47,427 nucleotides of DNA from Aquimarina litoralis. Lineage in GTDB: Bacteria > Bacteroidota > Bacteroidia > Flavobacteriales > Flavobacteriaceae. Shown in pieces: positions 16,540-24,203 of this stretch. The DNA lies in NCBI RefSeq assembly GCF_019295435.1, contig NZ_WEKL01000021.1, forward strand, positions 1-47,427, in the 5' to 3' direction. The notes below the pieces were generated by a model, which saw nothing but the letters and a program-made list of their open reading frames with translations, did not search any database and had not been told where the DNA came from. The translations under genes were made by a program, and so were the position numbers. Positions within the stretch are counted from its first letter, which is position 1. Each line of letters starts with the position of its first letter.

Positions 16540-16547
16540 CAAAACTA
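16540..16547 (-). promoter_or_regulatory. -7 promoter element of the LytS/LytTR operon
   Basis: Minus strand TAGTTTTG fits TAnnTTTG, 33 bases before the ATG at 16507. No TTG -33 element is seen at the right spacing, as in promoters that need an activator. The direct repeats at 16583-16617 lie where a LytTR activator would bind. Confidence 0.55.
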
Positions 16548-16582
16548 TTCTGATCGTTGTGTTCTATAAATCTATTTCTGAT

Positions 16583-16617
16583 GAACTAAGGAAAAATTAA
16601 ATAGAACTAAGGAAAAA
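16583..16617 (-). promoter_or_regulatory. Direct repeat with 21-bp period, putative LytTR operator
   Basis: GAACTAAGGAAAAA occurs at 16583-16596 and again, identical, at 16604-16617. The 21-bp period is two helical turns, which is how LytTR proteins such as AgrA and AlgR-like regulators bind. The minus-strand half-site contains CTTAGTT. The repeats centre about 55 bases upstream of the -7 box of the operon that encodes a LytTR regulator. Confidence 0.6.
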
Positions 16618-16639
16618 TAAAGAAGAACGATTAGGTGTT

Positions 16640-17194
16640 TTATTGATTGATCAATCGAAATGAATCTATAAAGGAATCAACATTTTTGTCATTCACTCCT
16701 ATATATGTAACCGTATAGATTCGATTACCATTTCGGAAAAAACGCCCAACTACATAACCATCTAGTCCTTTGCTCTTTGCTTTTTTATTGATTTCTAGTT
16801 GAAAAGCATAACCATTCAGTCCATTTTGCTCAATAGGTTTTTGAAATTCCAGATTGAAGGATTCAGCCATTTTATTTGCATAGTTTGTTATACTTTGGGT
16901 GTAAAATTGCTCATTGGATAGTGATTTAATCATATATTCAGGATAATCATAGTATTCTACATTAAAAATCTTCTGAGCTCCTAAAGTTGATCGATACAAA
17001 TGAATTTGAAATTTGTCCACTCCAATTTGATTGTCAACTGAAGTATATTTTGGTTCAGTAGGGAAGTTTACAATAAAATTTCCAGTCTTTGTGGCGTATT
17101 CACCCTTTTTAGTTTTGTAAATATCATCATTCGTATTATTTCCACAGGAAACAAAGATTAGAAAAGTTAAAATCAATACTATCTTGTTAGTCAT
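16640..17194 (-). CDS. Lipoprotein, unknown function
   Basis: 184 residues. The signal (LILTFLIFVSC) ends at Cys17. The mature domain (from about residue 35) opens with TGNFIVNFPTEPKY, then a helix (QSITNYANKMAESFNLEFQ) and paired strands ending in GRFFRNGNRIYTVTYIG and SFIDSFRLI. This is the layout of small uncharacterised domains that begin with a FxVxFP strand in Bacteroidota. No catalytic residues are visible. It follows the HEAT protein gene by 43 bases on the same strand. Confidence 0.6.
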   Translation of the reverse strand: MTNKIVLILTFLIFVSCGNNTNDDIYKTKKGEYATKTGNFIVNFPTEPKYTSVDNQIGVDKFQIHLYRSTLGAQKIFNVEYYDYPEYMIKSLSNEQFYTQSITNYANKMAESFNLEFQKPIEQNGLNGYAFQLEINKKAKSKGLDGYVVGRFFRNGNRIYTVTYIGVNDKNVDSFIDSFRLINQ

Positions 17195-17237
17195 AGGTGA
17201 GTTTTTAGAATTGTTGTTTAGATGAATTTTTAACGTT

Positions 17238-18179
17238 TTATATCTTTTCTGTCACTGCTTCTCTAGGACTTGGAAACCGTGTTCCTATTCTGGGGTCCAT
17301 TAAATTTCCTCCAAAACCTGTATCTTCATCAGATAATTTGTGCATAATTTTCATAAGCTTAGCTCTGTATACTGTTTTACCAATTTTTTTTAGAGAACGA
17401 ATGGCAATTACTTTATCAAAATTTTCATTTGCATCGCTTAGAATGTAATCAAAAAGGAATTCTTTTGTTTCTTTATCATCGAGTAATGACATCAATTGAA
17501 CAGCAGAAACTCTAGAGTGAAAATTATTTGACTTTGCAAACTTTTTAATTCGATCTAATTTTATAGGAATATCTAAGAGATAAGCTGTTTCTAATGAAGC
17601 GTGTTGTAAGAAGAAAGTGGAAATTTCATTTTCATCAAATCCAGCAGGTTTTTTATCAATTTGTTCGTTTATAAATTTCAATATTCTATTTTTATTATAG
17701 TCGAGTTCCTTGTAGTAATTCCAAATAGCTCGATATGTTAGCTCATAAATATCTTTTGGAATTAATGCTTGATGATAACTATGTCTATAGGTCGCGTAAA
17801 CATTATTCTCTTTATCTAATAATGCAAAGCCAGAGGTTGGGGTAGGAATTGCATAGTTTCCATCTTGCCTTTTTGTAAGGAGAAAATAAAGGTTTTGTGA
17901 TTCCTTAAAAGTGAAGCGAATACCTTGACCAGAACTGCTCCCTAAATTAAGAATTGAAAAACCATTAATTAATATTTTATTGGAAAGGCCTTTTTCTCCA
18001 AAATTCTGTAAAACCTGTACATGAACACCAAGACTATCTACTTGAACAACTTGTCCAAGAATAAAATATTCTGCTTTCTGGATAATTTCTTTTTGCCAAG
18101 GTTCATCCCATGTTTCTGCTGTTAACGTATTTTGAAAAGTGATTGAAACAATTATAACGATTAGAATTTTAATTTTCCC
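17238..18179 (-). CDS. Secreted protein with C-terminal HEAT-like repeats
   Basis: 313 residues from the ATG at 18179. A longer frame begins at 18221, but that ATG lies inside the ECF-type promoter motif, and only the 18179 start puts the signal (IKILIVIIVSITFQNTLTA) at the N-terminus. The mature N-terminal domain (about 30-150) is beta-rich (EYFILGQVVQVDSLGVHV). The C-terminal part is helical, with HEAT-like pairs (FHSRVSAVQLMSLLDDKET, FDKVIAIRSLKKIGKTVYR). Exported; no enzymatic motif. Function unknown; probably protein binding. Confidence 0.7.
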   Translation of the reverse strand, partial: GKIKILIVIIVSITFQNTLTAETWDEPWQKEIIQKAEYFILGQVVQVDSLGVHVQVLQNFGEKGLSNKILINGFSILNLGSSSGQGIRFTFKESQNLYFLLTKRQDGNYAIPTPTSGFALLDKENNVYATYRHSYHQALIPKDIYELTYRAIWNYYKELDYNKNRILKFINEQIDKKPAGFDENEISTFFLQHASLETAYLLDIPIKLDRIKKFAKSNNFHSRVSAVQLMSLLDDKETKEFLFDYILSDANENFDKVIAIRSLKKIGKTVYRAKLMKIMHKLSDEDTGFGGNLMDPRIGTRFPSPREAVTEKI

Positions 18180-18214
18180 CATATTTTTCAAATGCTTTGT
18201 AGCTTTTATTATAA

Positions 18215-18240
18215 GTGTCATAAACGCGTAAAATGTTACC
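18215..18240 (-). promoter_or_regulatory. ECF-type promoter motif, copy 2 (HEAT protein gene)
   Basis: Minus strand: GGTAACATTTTAC, then GACACTTATAATAAAAG, with 15 bases between GTAAC and GACAC. Matches the copies at 11932, 22636 and 26806 in both boxes and spacing. It overlaps the upstream ATG at 18221, which argues for translation from 18179. Confidence 0.6.
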
Positions 18241-18281
18241 TTATTTCATGTAATGAGGTTGTCTAAAAATTGAAATATCAT

Positions 18282-18352
18282 TGTCAAACTGAGCTTGTGG
18301 AAGTTTTTAATCTGCATATTTCCAATATAACTTCGACAGGTTCAGACTGACA
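18282..18352. repeat. REP-like imperfect palindrome
   Basis: Two 24-base arms (18282-18305 and 18329-18352) are imperfect reverse complements. One contains ACTGAGCTTGTGGAAGTT, the other AACTTCGACAGGTTCAG. Only a few positions mismatch, around a 23-base AT-rich loop. Palindromes containing CTTCGACAGGCTCAG are a widespread intergenic repeat in flavobacterial genomes as I recall. Here it lies between the PhzF and HEAT genes and could end transcription. Confidence 0.65.
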
Positions 18353-18416
18353 AATACAAGTTTTTAATATTTTCTCAGCAACTTCATGTTTTACAGTGTT
18401 TTAGAAGCCGGTTTTA

Positions 18417-19301
18417 TTAAGATATTTCAATTTCTAATTGGTTTTTCAATATTCCTTTTCCACCAGCCATCAGACTTTTTATTTGATGATGTTCGATATT
18501 TAGATCAACTATGATGAGACTTTGAGATGGTTTCTCCATGAATTTTCCTTGTTGAATTTGAAACCTCTTTTTGTTGACCTTTAAAATATCATACAAATAA
18601 CAAGCTAAAGGACCAGCAGCCATTCCCGTACCAGATTCCTCTAAAATACCATAGCGTGGAGCGAACATTCTAGATGTTGCATCCAGCTTTTCAGAAGTCA
18701 TATCATTTGTAAAAACATAATAACCAATTAAATCAAGCTCCTCACTTACTTTATTAATTTGATCATAATTAGGCTTAATGGAAGCCAAATCTTCACTGGA
18801 TTTGACAGGAACAATTAAAAATGAGTTGCCTGTATTGACTACCTGGATAGGTGCTTTGTCAATAATTTGATTTTTTGTAAGCCCTAATGATTCCAAAATA
18901 TGTATTTCTTTATCCTTTACATTGCTATACTTTGGAGCCATTTGTTCCATAAAAGCTAGTTCATCAATTATTTTAATTTTTCGATTGCCATCGATAGTTT
19001 CTTTGGATAAATCATTTGTTGTCAATCTACCGAGTTGTTTTAAATAAGAAAACGTTGCAATAGTTGCATGTCCACAATGTGCGATCTGTTTTGTTGGTGT
19101 GTAAAAATCCAATTTAAAATCAGCAGTTTGAGATTGAGAGACGAATGCAGTTTCGGATAAACCAACTTTTTTTGCTATCTCTAGCTTATATTCATGAGAT
19201 AGGTTATCAGCGCCTAGTACAACTCCTGCAGGATTACCACCCTTATTATTTTCTGCAAATGCATTAAGAATTTGTACTATTATTAATTTACTTTTGTCCA
19301 T
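18417..19301 (-). CDS. PhzF family isomerase/epimerase-like protein
   Basis: 294 residues, typical of PhzF. The N-terminus has VQILNAFAENNKGGNPAGVV, then KVGLSETAFV with Glu50 at the place of the catalytic Glu of PhzF, and TPTKQIAHCGHATIATF (about 69-85). The second half has the matching GILEESGTGMAAGPLACYL. PhzF itself isomerises dihydro-hydroxyanthranilate, but no phenazine genes are present and most homologues have unknown substrates. It follows the SigZ gene by 59 bases; the two may be cotranscribed. Confidence 0.88.
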   Translation of the reverse strand: MDKSKLIIVQILNAFAENNKGGNPAGVVLGADNLSHEYKLEIAKKVGLSETAFVSQSQTADFKLDFYTPTKQIAHCGHATIATFSYLKQLGRLTTNDLSKETIDGNRKIKIIDELAFMEQMAPKYSNVKDKEIHILESLGLTKNQIIDKAPIQVVNTGNSFLIVPVKSSEDLASIKPNYDQINKVSEELDLIGYYVFTNDMTSEKLDATSRMFAPRYGILEESGTGMAAGPLACYLYDILKVNKKRFQIQQGKFMEKPSQSLIIVDLNIEHHQIKSLMAGGKGILKNQLEIEIS

Positions 19302-19360
19302 TATAGATAATTTTTAGATTATGTATAGGATGGACGTTCAAGTTAAAAAAAAGACGAAGC

Positions 19361-19897
19361 TCAATCAGTTTTTTTTTGAAAGTCTATGATGTTTCCTAAG
19401 CTATCCGATTCTACATTCGGGCAATCCAGAATTTCTTTTTTTAGAATATTTCTGGCTTTTTGAACTCTTGATTTTGCTCCTGAGTAGGATAGTTGCACTT
19501 GTTTTGCGAATTGTTTTTGAGAAAAATCCTTTAAATATGTTAATACGATTGCCTCCTGATATTGGTTAGAAAGATTTTCTATTTTCCCATTAATACAGTC
19601 GGTAAGCTTAGCATATTCAAAATCTAGATGATCATCTTCTTTTAAATTTAAATCTTCTGAAAGAATATCAGCATTTTTCTCTTTTCTATAGTAATCTATT
19701 ATCGTATTTCTGGTTATTTGATAAGCCCAAGAAGTAAGCTTTGATGCCTGTTTGAGTTGAGGTAAACCTTTGTGTATTTTTAGAAAAACATCTTGTAAAA
19801 TATCCTTGGCTAAGTCTTCATTTCTTACTTTAGAAAGAATGAAATGATATAGCTCTTCATTGAGATCAATCCATAATGTTTCAATTTTATCTTGCAT
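19361..19897 (-). CDS. sigZ: ECF sigma factor, SigZ type
   Basis: 178 residues. Region 2 includes EDLAKDILQDVFLKIHKGL and LTSWAYQITRNTIIDYYRK. Region 4 includes LSNQYQEAIVLTYLKDFSQ and KQFAKQVQLSYSGAKSRVQKA. A C-terminal tail (LDCPNVESDSLGNIIDF) is the mark I associate with SigZ. SigZ-type factors usually lack an adjacent classical anti-sigma gene, as here. A GTAAC box about 50 bases upstream of the ATG (19944-19948) may be its own promoter, but the downstream box fits the window motif poorly. Gene name by resemblance only. Confidence 0.85.
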   Translation of the reverse strand: MQDKIETLWIDLNEELYHFILSKVRNEDLAKDILQDVFLKIHKGLPQLKQASKLTSWAYQITRNTIIDYYRKEKNADILSEDLNLKEDDHLDFEYAKLTDCINGKIENLSNQYQEAIVLTYLKDFSQKQFAKQVQLSYSGAKSRVQKARNILKKEILDCPNVESDSLGNIIDFQKKTD

Positions 19898-19979
19898 TTT
19901 TTTGCTGCATTTTTGTTATGAATTGTATTGACTTTTAGTTATAGTTACATAAAGTTTTATTAAAGATAGCTAATTGTTC

Positions 19980-20516
19980 TTATTCAGCATATTTCTGGTA
20001 TTCAGTAATTTTTGTTTGTAATCTACTAGTAAGATATTGATTTTTATTATCTAGTATTTTACCTATTAATTTTGCTTCCTCCAGATAATATTGAATTTTA
20101 TCTTTTTTCCAATGTTTTGGAGGTTCTTGAAGATTCGTAATTCTATCTGCTAGTTTTACAATTCCCACTTCTTTTTCAAGTTGATTGATTCTGTGTAAAC
20201 TATCTATCATTTTTTCTTTCTTAGAAGCCAAATTTTCTTTTTTTGTGAGTGCTTGAACGCCAAGTGCTACGTTCTCTCCAAACTTTTCTGCTAATTCTGA
20301 GAATTTCGTATCAGTATCTTCCAAGGTATCATGAAGCAGCGCTAATTGTATGGCATAGTTTATATCAAAATCATTGGTTGTTTTATGTGCTATCATAACT
20401 TCCATTGCCACATTAGAAATGTGGAGGAGATAATTTGCTTCGGTTCCAGGCACTTTTTGATTCTTGTGTTTTTCTCCTGCAAACTTTATTGCCTTTTGAT
20501 AAATTTCCTGGGTCAT
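19980..20516 (-). CDS. HD domain phosphohydrolase (SpoT/MESH1-like)
   Basis: 178 residues, HD domain only. Metal ligands are in place: His32 (YLLHIS), His62-Asp63 (ALLHDTLED) and the Asp in VKLADRITNLQ (about residue 143). The ED pair in HDTLEDTD is typical of the RelA/SpoT hydrolase and MESH1 branch, so hydrolysis of (p)ppGpp or a related nucleotide is plausible. There is no synthetase or TGS domain. Length is close to small alarmone hydrolases. No neighbour gives a pathway. Confidence 0.85.
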   Translation of the reverse strand: MTQEIYQKAIKFAGEKHKNQKVPGTEANYLLHISNVAMEVMIAHKTTNDFDINYAIQLALLHDTLEDTDTKFSELAEKFGENVALGVQALTKKENLASKKEKMIDSLHRINQLEKEVGIVKLADRITNLQEPPKHWKKDKIQYYLEEAKLIGKILDNKNQYLTSRLQTKITEYQKYAE

Positions 20517-20572
20517 TGTATTTGTAATGCTATTTTATTTCTTTTAGAAACCAGTGTAATCTATATTCCTTA

Positions 20573-21175
20573 TTAGGTATTATTTTCATTTTCTATAGGG
20601 TTTTGGGTTACTTCCTTTATGGATCGTTCTTGATATTCGGTCATTCCGATATCTTGTCCTTCTGTTGCAATAAAAAGTAAATCAATAAAAATTCCTGAAT
20701 ATTTACCCCACAAAGTTTTGGGTTTCCATTCTGTTCTAGAAACTCCTTTTTCATCTAATACCTTTTCAATTTCAAATATTTGTTCCCAATTTTTAATATG
20801 AATTCTTCTATAAGTTTTAAATAGTAATCTTTTTTTGATTTTTAATTCTATTTCAGTTTTGTGTTTGTCAAATTTCCTTTTTCTAATAGAGTATTTGAGA
20901 TTGGAGTAGGGCACAGCTTTTGTGCTTTTATTTTTATCTATAATGTGTAATGCACTATCCCTGAAATTTAATTCTGATACTAGTTGATTTTCTTTTTTTA
21001 AGTATACTATATCAAATAATAGATTGATTAGTATCGGGATTGAGATTAAAAACTTTGAGATAAAATGCCATTCAGAATACTTTATAATAAATATGAGGAG
21101 AGCTATTCCTAAGATACAATAAGTTAACCACTTTAGTCTGTTTGTTTTATATCTATTTGCCTTAAATGCTGTCAT
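20573..21175 (-). CDS. Two-helix membrane protein, PH-like body, unknown
   Basis: 200 residues. Two hydrophobic helices (LTYCILGIALLIFIIKY and FLISIPILINLLFDIVYL) lie at about 16-57. A Lys-rich, beta-strand region follows (about 65-140: ALHIIDKNKSTKAVPYSNL, IELKIKKRLLFKTYRRIHI) in the manner of bacterial PH-like membrane proteins. The tail (160-200) is acidic and polar. Not recognised as a named family. Stands 57 bases from the HD gene and may share its transcript. Confidence 0.5.
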   Translation of the reverse strand: MTAFKANRYKTNRLKWLTYCILGIALLIFIIKYSEWHFISKFLISIPILINLLFDIVYLKKENQLVSELNFRDSALHIIDKNKSTKAVPYSNLKYSIRKRKFDKHKTEIELKIKKRLLFKTYRRIHIKNWEQIFEIEKVLDEKGVSRTEWKPKTLWGKYSGIFIDLLFIATEGQDIGMTEYQERSIKEVTQNPIENENNT

Positions 21176-21256
21176 TTTATAAATAATGTCAATGATAAAT
21201 ATAGTAAATGTTGTTGTTTAAATGGATGATGATATAGGATACCACATCACTCTTAT

Positions 21257-21712
21257 TTAATCATATGAATTAAAGATGACATTTCCAATCTTATCTGTAT
21301 TCCAATATTCAATTTGTTCACGTTCTACTTGATCTAATTCAGTTAGATGAACTTCTTTCAGTTTTGTATTTAGAAAATCACTTCTCAATTCTGTGAAATT
21401 CAGATCTAATATTACTGTTAATGAATTAGGTAAATTATAAAATTCAATTGTAGTCCAATCCGGCATACTTTTTATTCCACAGTATAATGGAAATGAGGAG
21501 TTGATTCCAATCAAATGTTTTTCATTTCTTGAAAAGAGGGAAATAACATAAAAGTTGTTATCTGCTTTAGGTGCATTTAATACAAGTGTTCTGAATAAAG
21601 ATTTTTGTTTAATTTTTTCGACTGTGTTTTTTATAAGGGATTCATCAGTAGTCGAAGGTCTTCTTTTTCCTTTTTTCCAAAATCCAGTAATTCCTCTAGG
21701 TAGCTTTTCCAT
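21257..21712 (-). CDS. Immunity-like cytoplasmic protein, unknown
   Basis: 151 residues, no signal. It ends REQIEYWNTDKIGNVIFNS, the W..xxIGxxIFN(x)WD ending found in several uncharacterised families that behave like toxin-immunity genes; that link is from memory and weak. The body is alpha/beta with FRTLVLNAPKADNNFYVIS and WTTIEFYNLPNSLTVILDL. The first 20 residues are very basic (KKGKRRPS). No toxin gene adjoins. Confidence 0.45.
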   Translation of the reverse strand: MEKLPRGITGFWKKGKRRPSTTDESLIKNTVEKIKQKSLFRTLVLNAPKADNNFYVISLFSRNEKHLIGINSSFPLYCGIKSMPDWTTIEFYNLPNSLTVILDLNFTELRSDFLNTKLKEVHLTELDQVEREQIEYWNTDKIGNVIFNSYD

Positions 21713-21769
21713 ATTGTTGGTAATCGTATGTTTTTCAGAGTTTACAAAAAGAAATAATATACTGTGACA

Positions 21770-22231
21770 TTAAAAATCTTGTTGTACGTAGTTTATTACT
21801 TCATTTTTTATTCTTTCAGCCCAGTTTTTGTCAGACGGTTCAATAATAATTACGTTAAAATTGAAACGTTTGGCTTCGATGCCAACACCTCTTAGATCAT
21901 CAATATGTACATCAAAGTTAAAAGCTGGAGGATACTTCGTAGCATGTATGTTCAAAGTCTTTAAGACTTGTTGGTTTTTTGTTTGATTTACAATTTGATC
22001 AACTTTAATTCCATAATATTTTAAGGTTCTTCGTATTCTTCTCTTACTTGGAAATGATGTTGTATAAATATGAATCTTATGTCCTTCGTTTTGTAAATCT
22101 ATAATTAATTCACTCGCTCCTTTACGAATTTCTTCAATTCCAAATAGTTTCGCAATGCTATTTTGCTTCTCTGTTTCGAATTCTTTGCCATTAGGAATTA
22201 ATGTGCTATCAAGATCAAAACTTATATTCAT
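21770..22231 (-). CDS. HAD-like hydrolase
   Basis: 153 residues. Motif I is SFDLDSTLI with Asp6 and Asp8 as nucleophile and acid. Motif II is the Thr in IHIYTTS (about 53-59), followed by basic SKRRIRRTLKYYGI. An acidic motif DVHIDDLRGVG (about 106-117) acts as motif IV. The protein is short and has no large cap domain, so a small-molecule or protein phosphatase is possible. Reads like the HAD families often found near nicks or RNA repair, but no such partner is present. Confidence 0.75.
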   Translation of the reverse strand: MNISFDLDSTLIPNGKEFETEKQNSIAKLFGIEEIRKGASELIIDLQNEGHKIHIYTTSFPSKRRIRRTLKYYGIKVDQIVNQTKNQQVLKTLNIHATKYPPAFNFDVHIDDLRGVGIEAKRFNFNVIIIEPSDKNWAERIKNEVINYVQQDF

Positions 22232-22321
22232 TTAATTGAGATTACAATATATAGAAATGGAACTTTCTTCTAAAATAATAACTTTTGCTATCTCAAACTG
22301 TTACATTGGTAATGTATCAGT

Positions 22322-22603
22322 TTACTTTTTTGTTTTAATTCCAAGAATAATTGCTTGTACAAGTCCAATCGCCCAGTAAAATGGAAATCGGAAATATGTA
22401 TATAGTAATTCAAAATTATCAACCAGATCCTTGTCTACAGTGTATCTATTAACTTCAATTCCAATTGAAATTAAGGGGATTAGTATATAAAATATGATAC
22501 CAATTAAACAACCAAGTTTCCAGGATGTACGTTTTTTCCAAAATACTATATTCAGAATAATAAGTATTACAATAAAAGTATAGTCAAAATACCCTAAATT
22601 CAT
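22322..22603 (-). CDS. Small three-helix membrane protein, unknown
   Basis: 93 residues, mostly hydrophobic: FDYTFIVILIILNIVFW, LGCLIGIIFYILIPLISIG and FYWAIGLVQAIILGIK. A charged loop (VNRYTVDKDLVDNFE) lies between the second and third helices. No family recognised. It is controlled by one of the four ECF-type promoter motifs, 33 bases upstream of the ATG, and is back to back with the only plus-strand gene. Confidence 0.55.
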   Translation of the reverse strand: MNLGYFDYTFIVILIILNIVFWKKRTSWKLGCLIGIIFYILIPLISIGIEVNRYTVDKDLVDNFELLYTYFRFPFYWAIGLVQAIILGIKTKK

Positions 22604-22635
22604 TTTTATTTACTTGTTGATAAAGTTTTATATAT

Positions 22636-22661
22636 GTATCATAATAAGGTAGAATGTTACC
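22636..22661 (-). promoter_or_regulatory. ECF-type promoter motif, copy 3 (small membrane protein gene)
   Basis: Minus strand: GGTAACATTCTACC, then GATACATATATAAAAC, 15 bases between GTAAC and GATAC. Same boxes and spacing as at 11932, 18215 and 26806. It lies in the divergent region between 22603 and 22761. Confidence 0.6.
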
Positions 22662-22760
22662 CTGTTTTTGGATGATTTTTTAATACAGATCTATATAAAT
22701 GTCAAATTTATCTGTTACATTTTTTGCGCTGATTCGTTGTTGAGGTAAACAGAACAGCAC

Positions 22761-23672
22761 ATGCAAAAATCAATTCTTAAAAAGATCGTAAACGTACTTA
22801 AGTATATTGCTATCTACAATCTTTCTGCTAAAATGATCACTTTTGCGATTCCCAAATTATTGCATATGCAATTTCGTCAGTTACATTCGGAATCCTTTGT
22901 GTATTTAGCTGAAGTTTCTAAGTTTCAGCATATGTGGTCTTTTTTTGGACGTTCTTATCATTATAATTTGTTTATAGGTATCGCGGAATTTTTGATAGGT
23001 GCATTGGTACTATTTCCGAGAACTCGATTGATAGCATTGTTATTATCTCTTGGCGTATGTCTCAATATTTTTGTTTTAAACATTGAGTTTGAAGTGTTTT
23101 TCGCCATCAGCCACATTACTTTCGATTTAGTGATAACTTTAGTATTGCTATTAGAATATTATAAAGACATTTATCAATTCTTTATAAAACTAGGAGGGAA
23201 GTTCAATAAGGTAATTTCGAAACCAAAGCATAAATTTCTGCGATTGTTTCCGTATATATTTTTGGTGGTACTATCAGTAGGGTACTTTGTGTTTTCAATC
23301 TTTGTGAAATCAATGTACAGTGTAAATCATGAAATTGTTGGTTCTTATGAATTGAATACTTTAAAAGTTAATGATTCTATTGTAACCTTAAGAAAAGGAA
23401 GTATTGGAAAAAAACCGATGCTATTCTTCGAACACAATAGCCAGTTGGTGTTATCTGCGCAGGATACTATGTATGTTGGTTTTTATATGATTAAAGATGA
23501 AAAAATTAGTTTAGGTTTTGATACGCCTACTACATTTGGGTTACAACGACTTATAGACGTAGATTTTAATGAGAACCAAATAAAAGGTTCATCTGAAAAC
23601 AACAAGGTTTTTGAAATAGGATATCAGCGATTGACTGAAAAAGAAGATTATTTGAATGGTTTATATCAATAA
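22761..23672 (+). CDS. DoxX-like membrane protein with C-terminal extracytoplasmic domain
   Basis: 303 residues and the only plus-strand gene. Residues 10-150 hold about four hydrophobic helices with WSFFGRSYHYNLFIGIAEF and VLFPRTRLIALLLSL, homologous to the DoxX-like protein at 12615-13190. A further helix (LFPYIFLVVLSVGYFVFSI, about 173-191) leads into a 110-residue beta-rich tail (HEIVGSYELNTLKVNDSI ... YVGFYMIKDEKISLGFD), probably outside the membrane, which the paralogue lacks. The tail looks like a small lipocalin-type sheet. Function unknown. Confidence 0.75.
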   Translation: MQKSILKKIVNVLKYIAIYNLSAKMITFAIPKLLHMQFRQLHSESFVYLAEVSKFQHMWSFFGRSYHYNLFIGIAEFLIGALVLFPRTRLIALLLSLGVCLNIFVLNIEFEVFFAISHITFDLVITLVLLLEYYKDIYQFFIKLGGKFNKVISKPKHKFLRLFPYIFLVVLSVGYFVFSIFVKSMYSVNHEIVGSYELNTLKVNDSIVTLRKGSIGKKPMLFFEHNSQLVLSAQDTMYVGFYMIKDEKISLGFDTPTTFGLQRLIDVDFNENQIKGSSENNKVFEIGYQRLTEKEDYLNGLYQ

Positions 23673-23687
23673 AGATGTTTTTTAAAA

Positions 23688-24038
23688 TTATTGATTTTTT
23701 AATTCAATTTTTCGTCCATCTAAATCTTGAATTATGGCAGTTAATCCCCATTCAGTTTCTTTAACATCGGATAGTATTTTCCAACTAGAATTCTTTAATT
23801 CATTCATCTTGTTTTTTAGATTGAATATTTCAAATCCTAGTCTTAAAGAATTATCTACTTTTTCAATGGATTTAGGCAAAGGATAAATCTCAAAAACAAA
23901 TCCATTTTGTTCTGAAGCATAATGAAAAGGTCCATTTCCATGTTGATGATATTCAAATTCGAAATCCAAACATTCGTACTGCGATTTAAGTAGTTTTGGT
24001 TCGGATGTTCTAATCACAAGTAAATTAATTTTGGCCAT
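23688..24038 (-). CDS. VOC superfamily (glyoxalase-like) protein
   Basis: 116 residues, one VOC module pair. It begins INLLVIRTSEPKLLKSQYE and CLDFEFEYHQHGNGPFHYA with a His/Glu set (HYASEQNGFVFEIYPL) and ends WGLTAIIQDLDGRKIEL, the typical last strands with metal-ligand Glu. A lyase, dioxygenase or binding role is possible. It is convergent with the plus-strand DoxX-like gene, 15 bases from its stop, so transcription of the two meets here. Confidence 0.8.
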   Translation of the reverse strand: MAKINLLVIRTSEPKLLKSQYECLDFEFEYHQHGNGPFHYASEQNGFVFEIYPLPKSIEKVDNSLRLGFEIFNLKNKMNELKNSSWKILSDVKETEWGLTAIIQDLDGRKIELKNQ

Positions 24039-24203
24039 TTCCCTTTGGTTTTTAATCAGCCAAAGTTACATTCTTTCCTTCTAAATTAAAGATCACATCA
24101 AGATAAAAAAGGTGTTGAATACCCAAAATCAACTAAGTAATGTAAAACAGTTTTAGAATTACCTTTTGATTTTACCAATATTTCAATAATTTCAAAATTG
24201 TCT

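Noticed and set aside
21186-21230. Possible fifth copy of the ECF-type motif (AACATTT then GACATTAT)
   Set aside because: The spacing is four bases longer than in the four good copies and GTAAC is missing.
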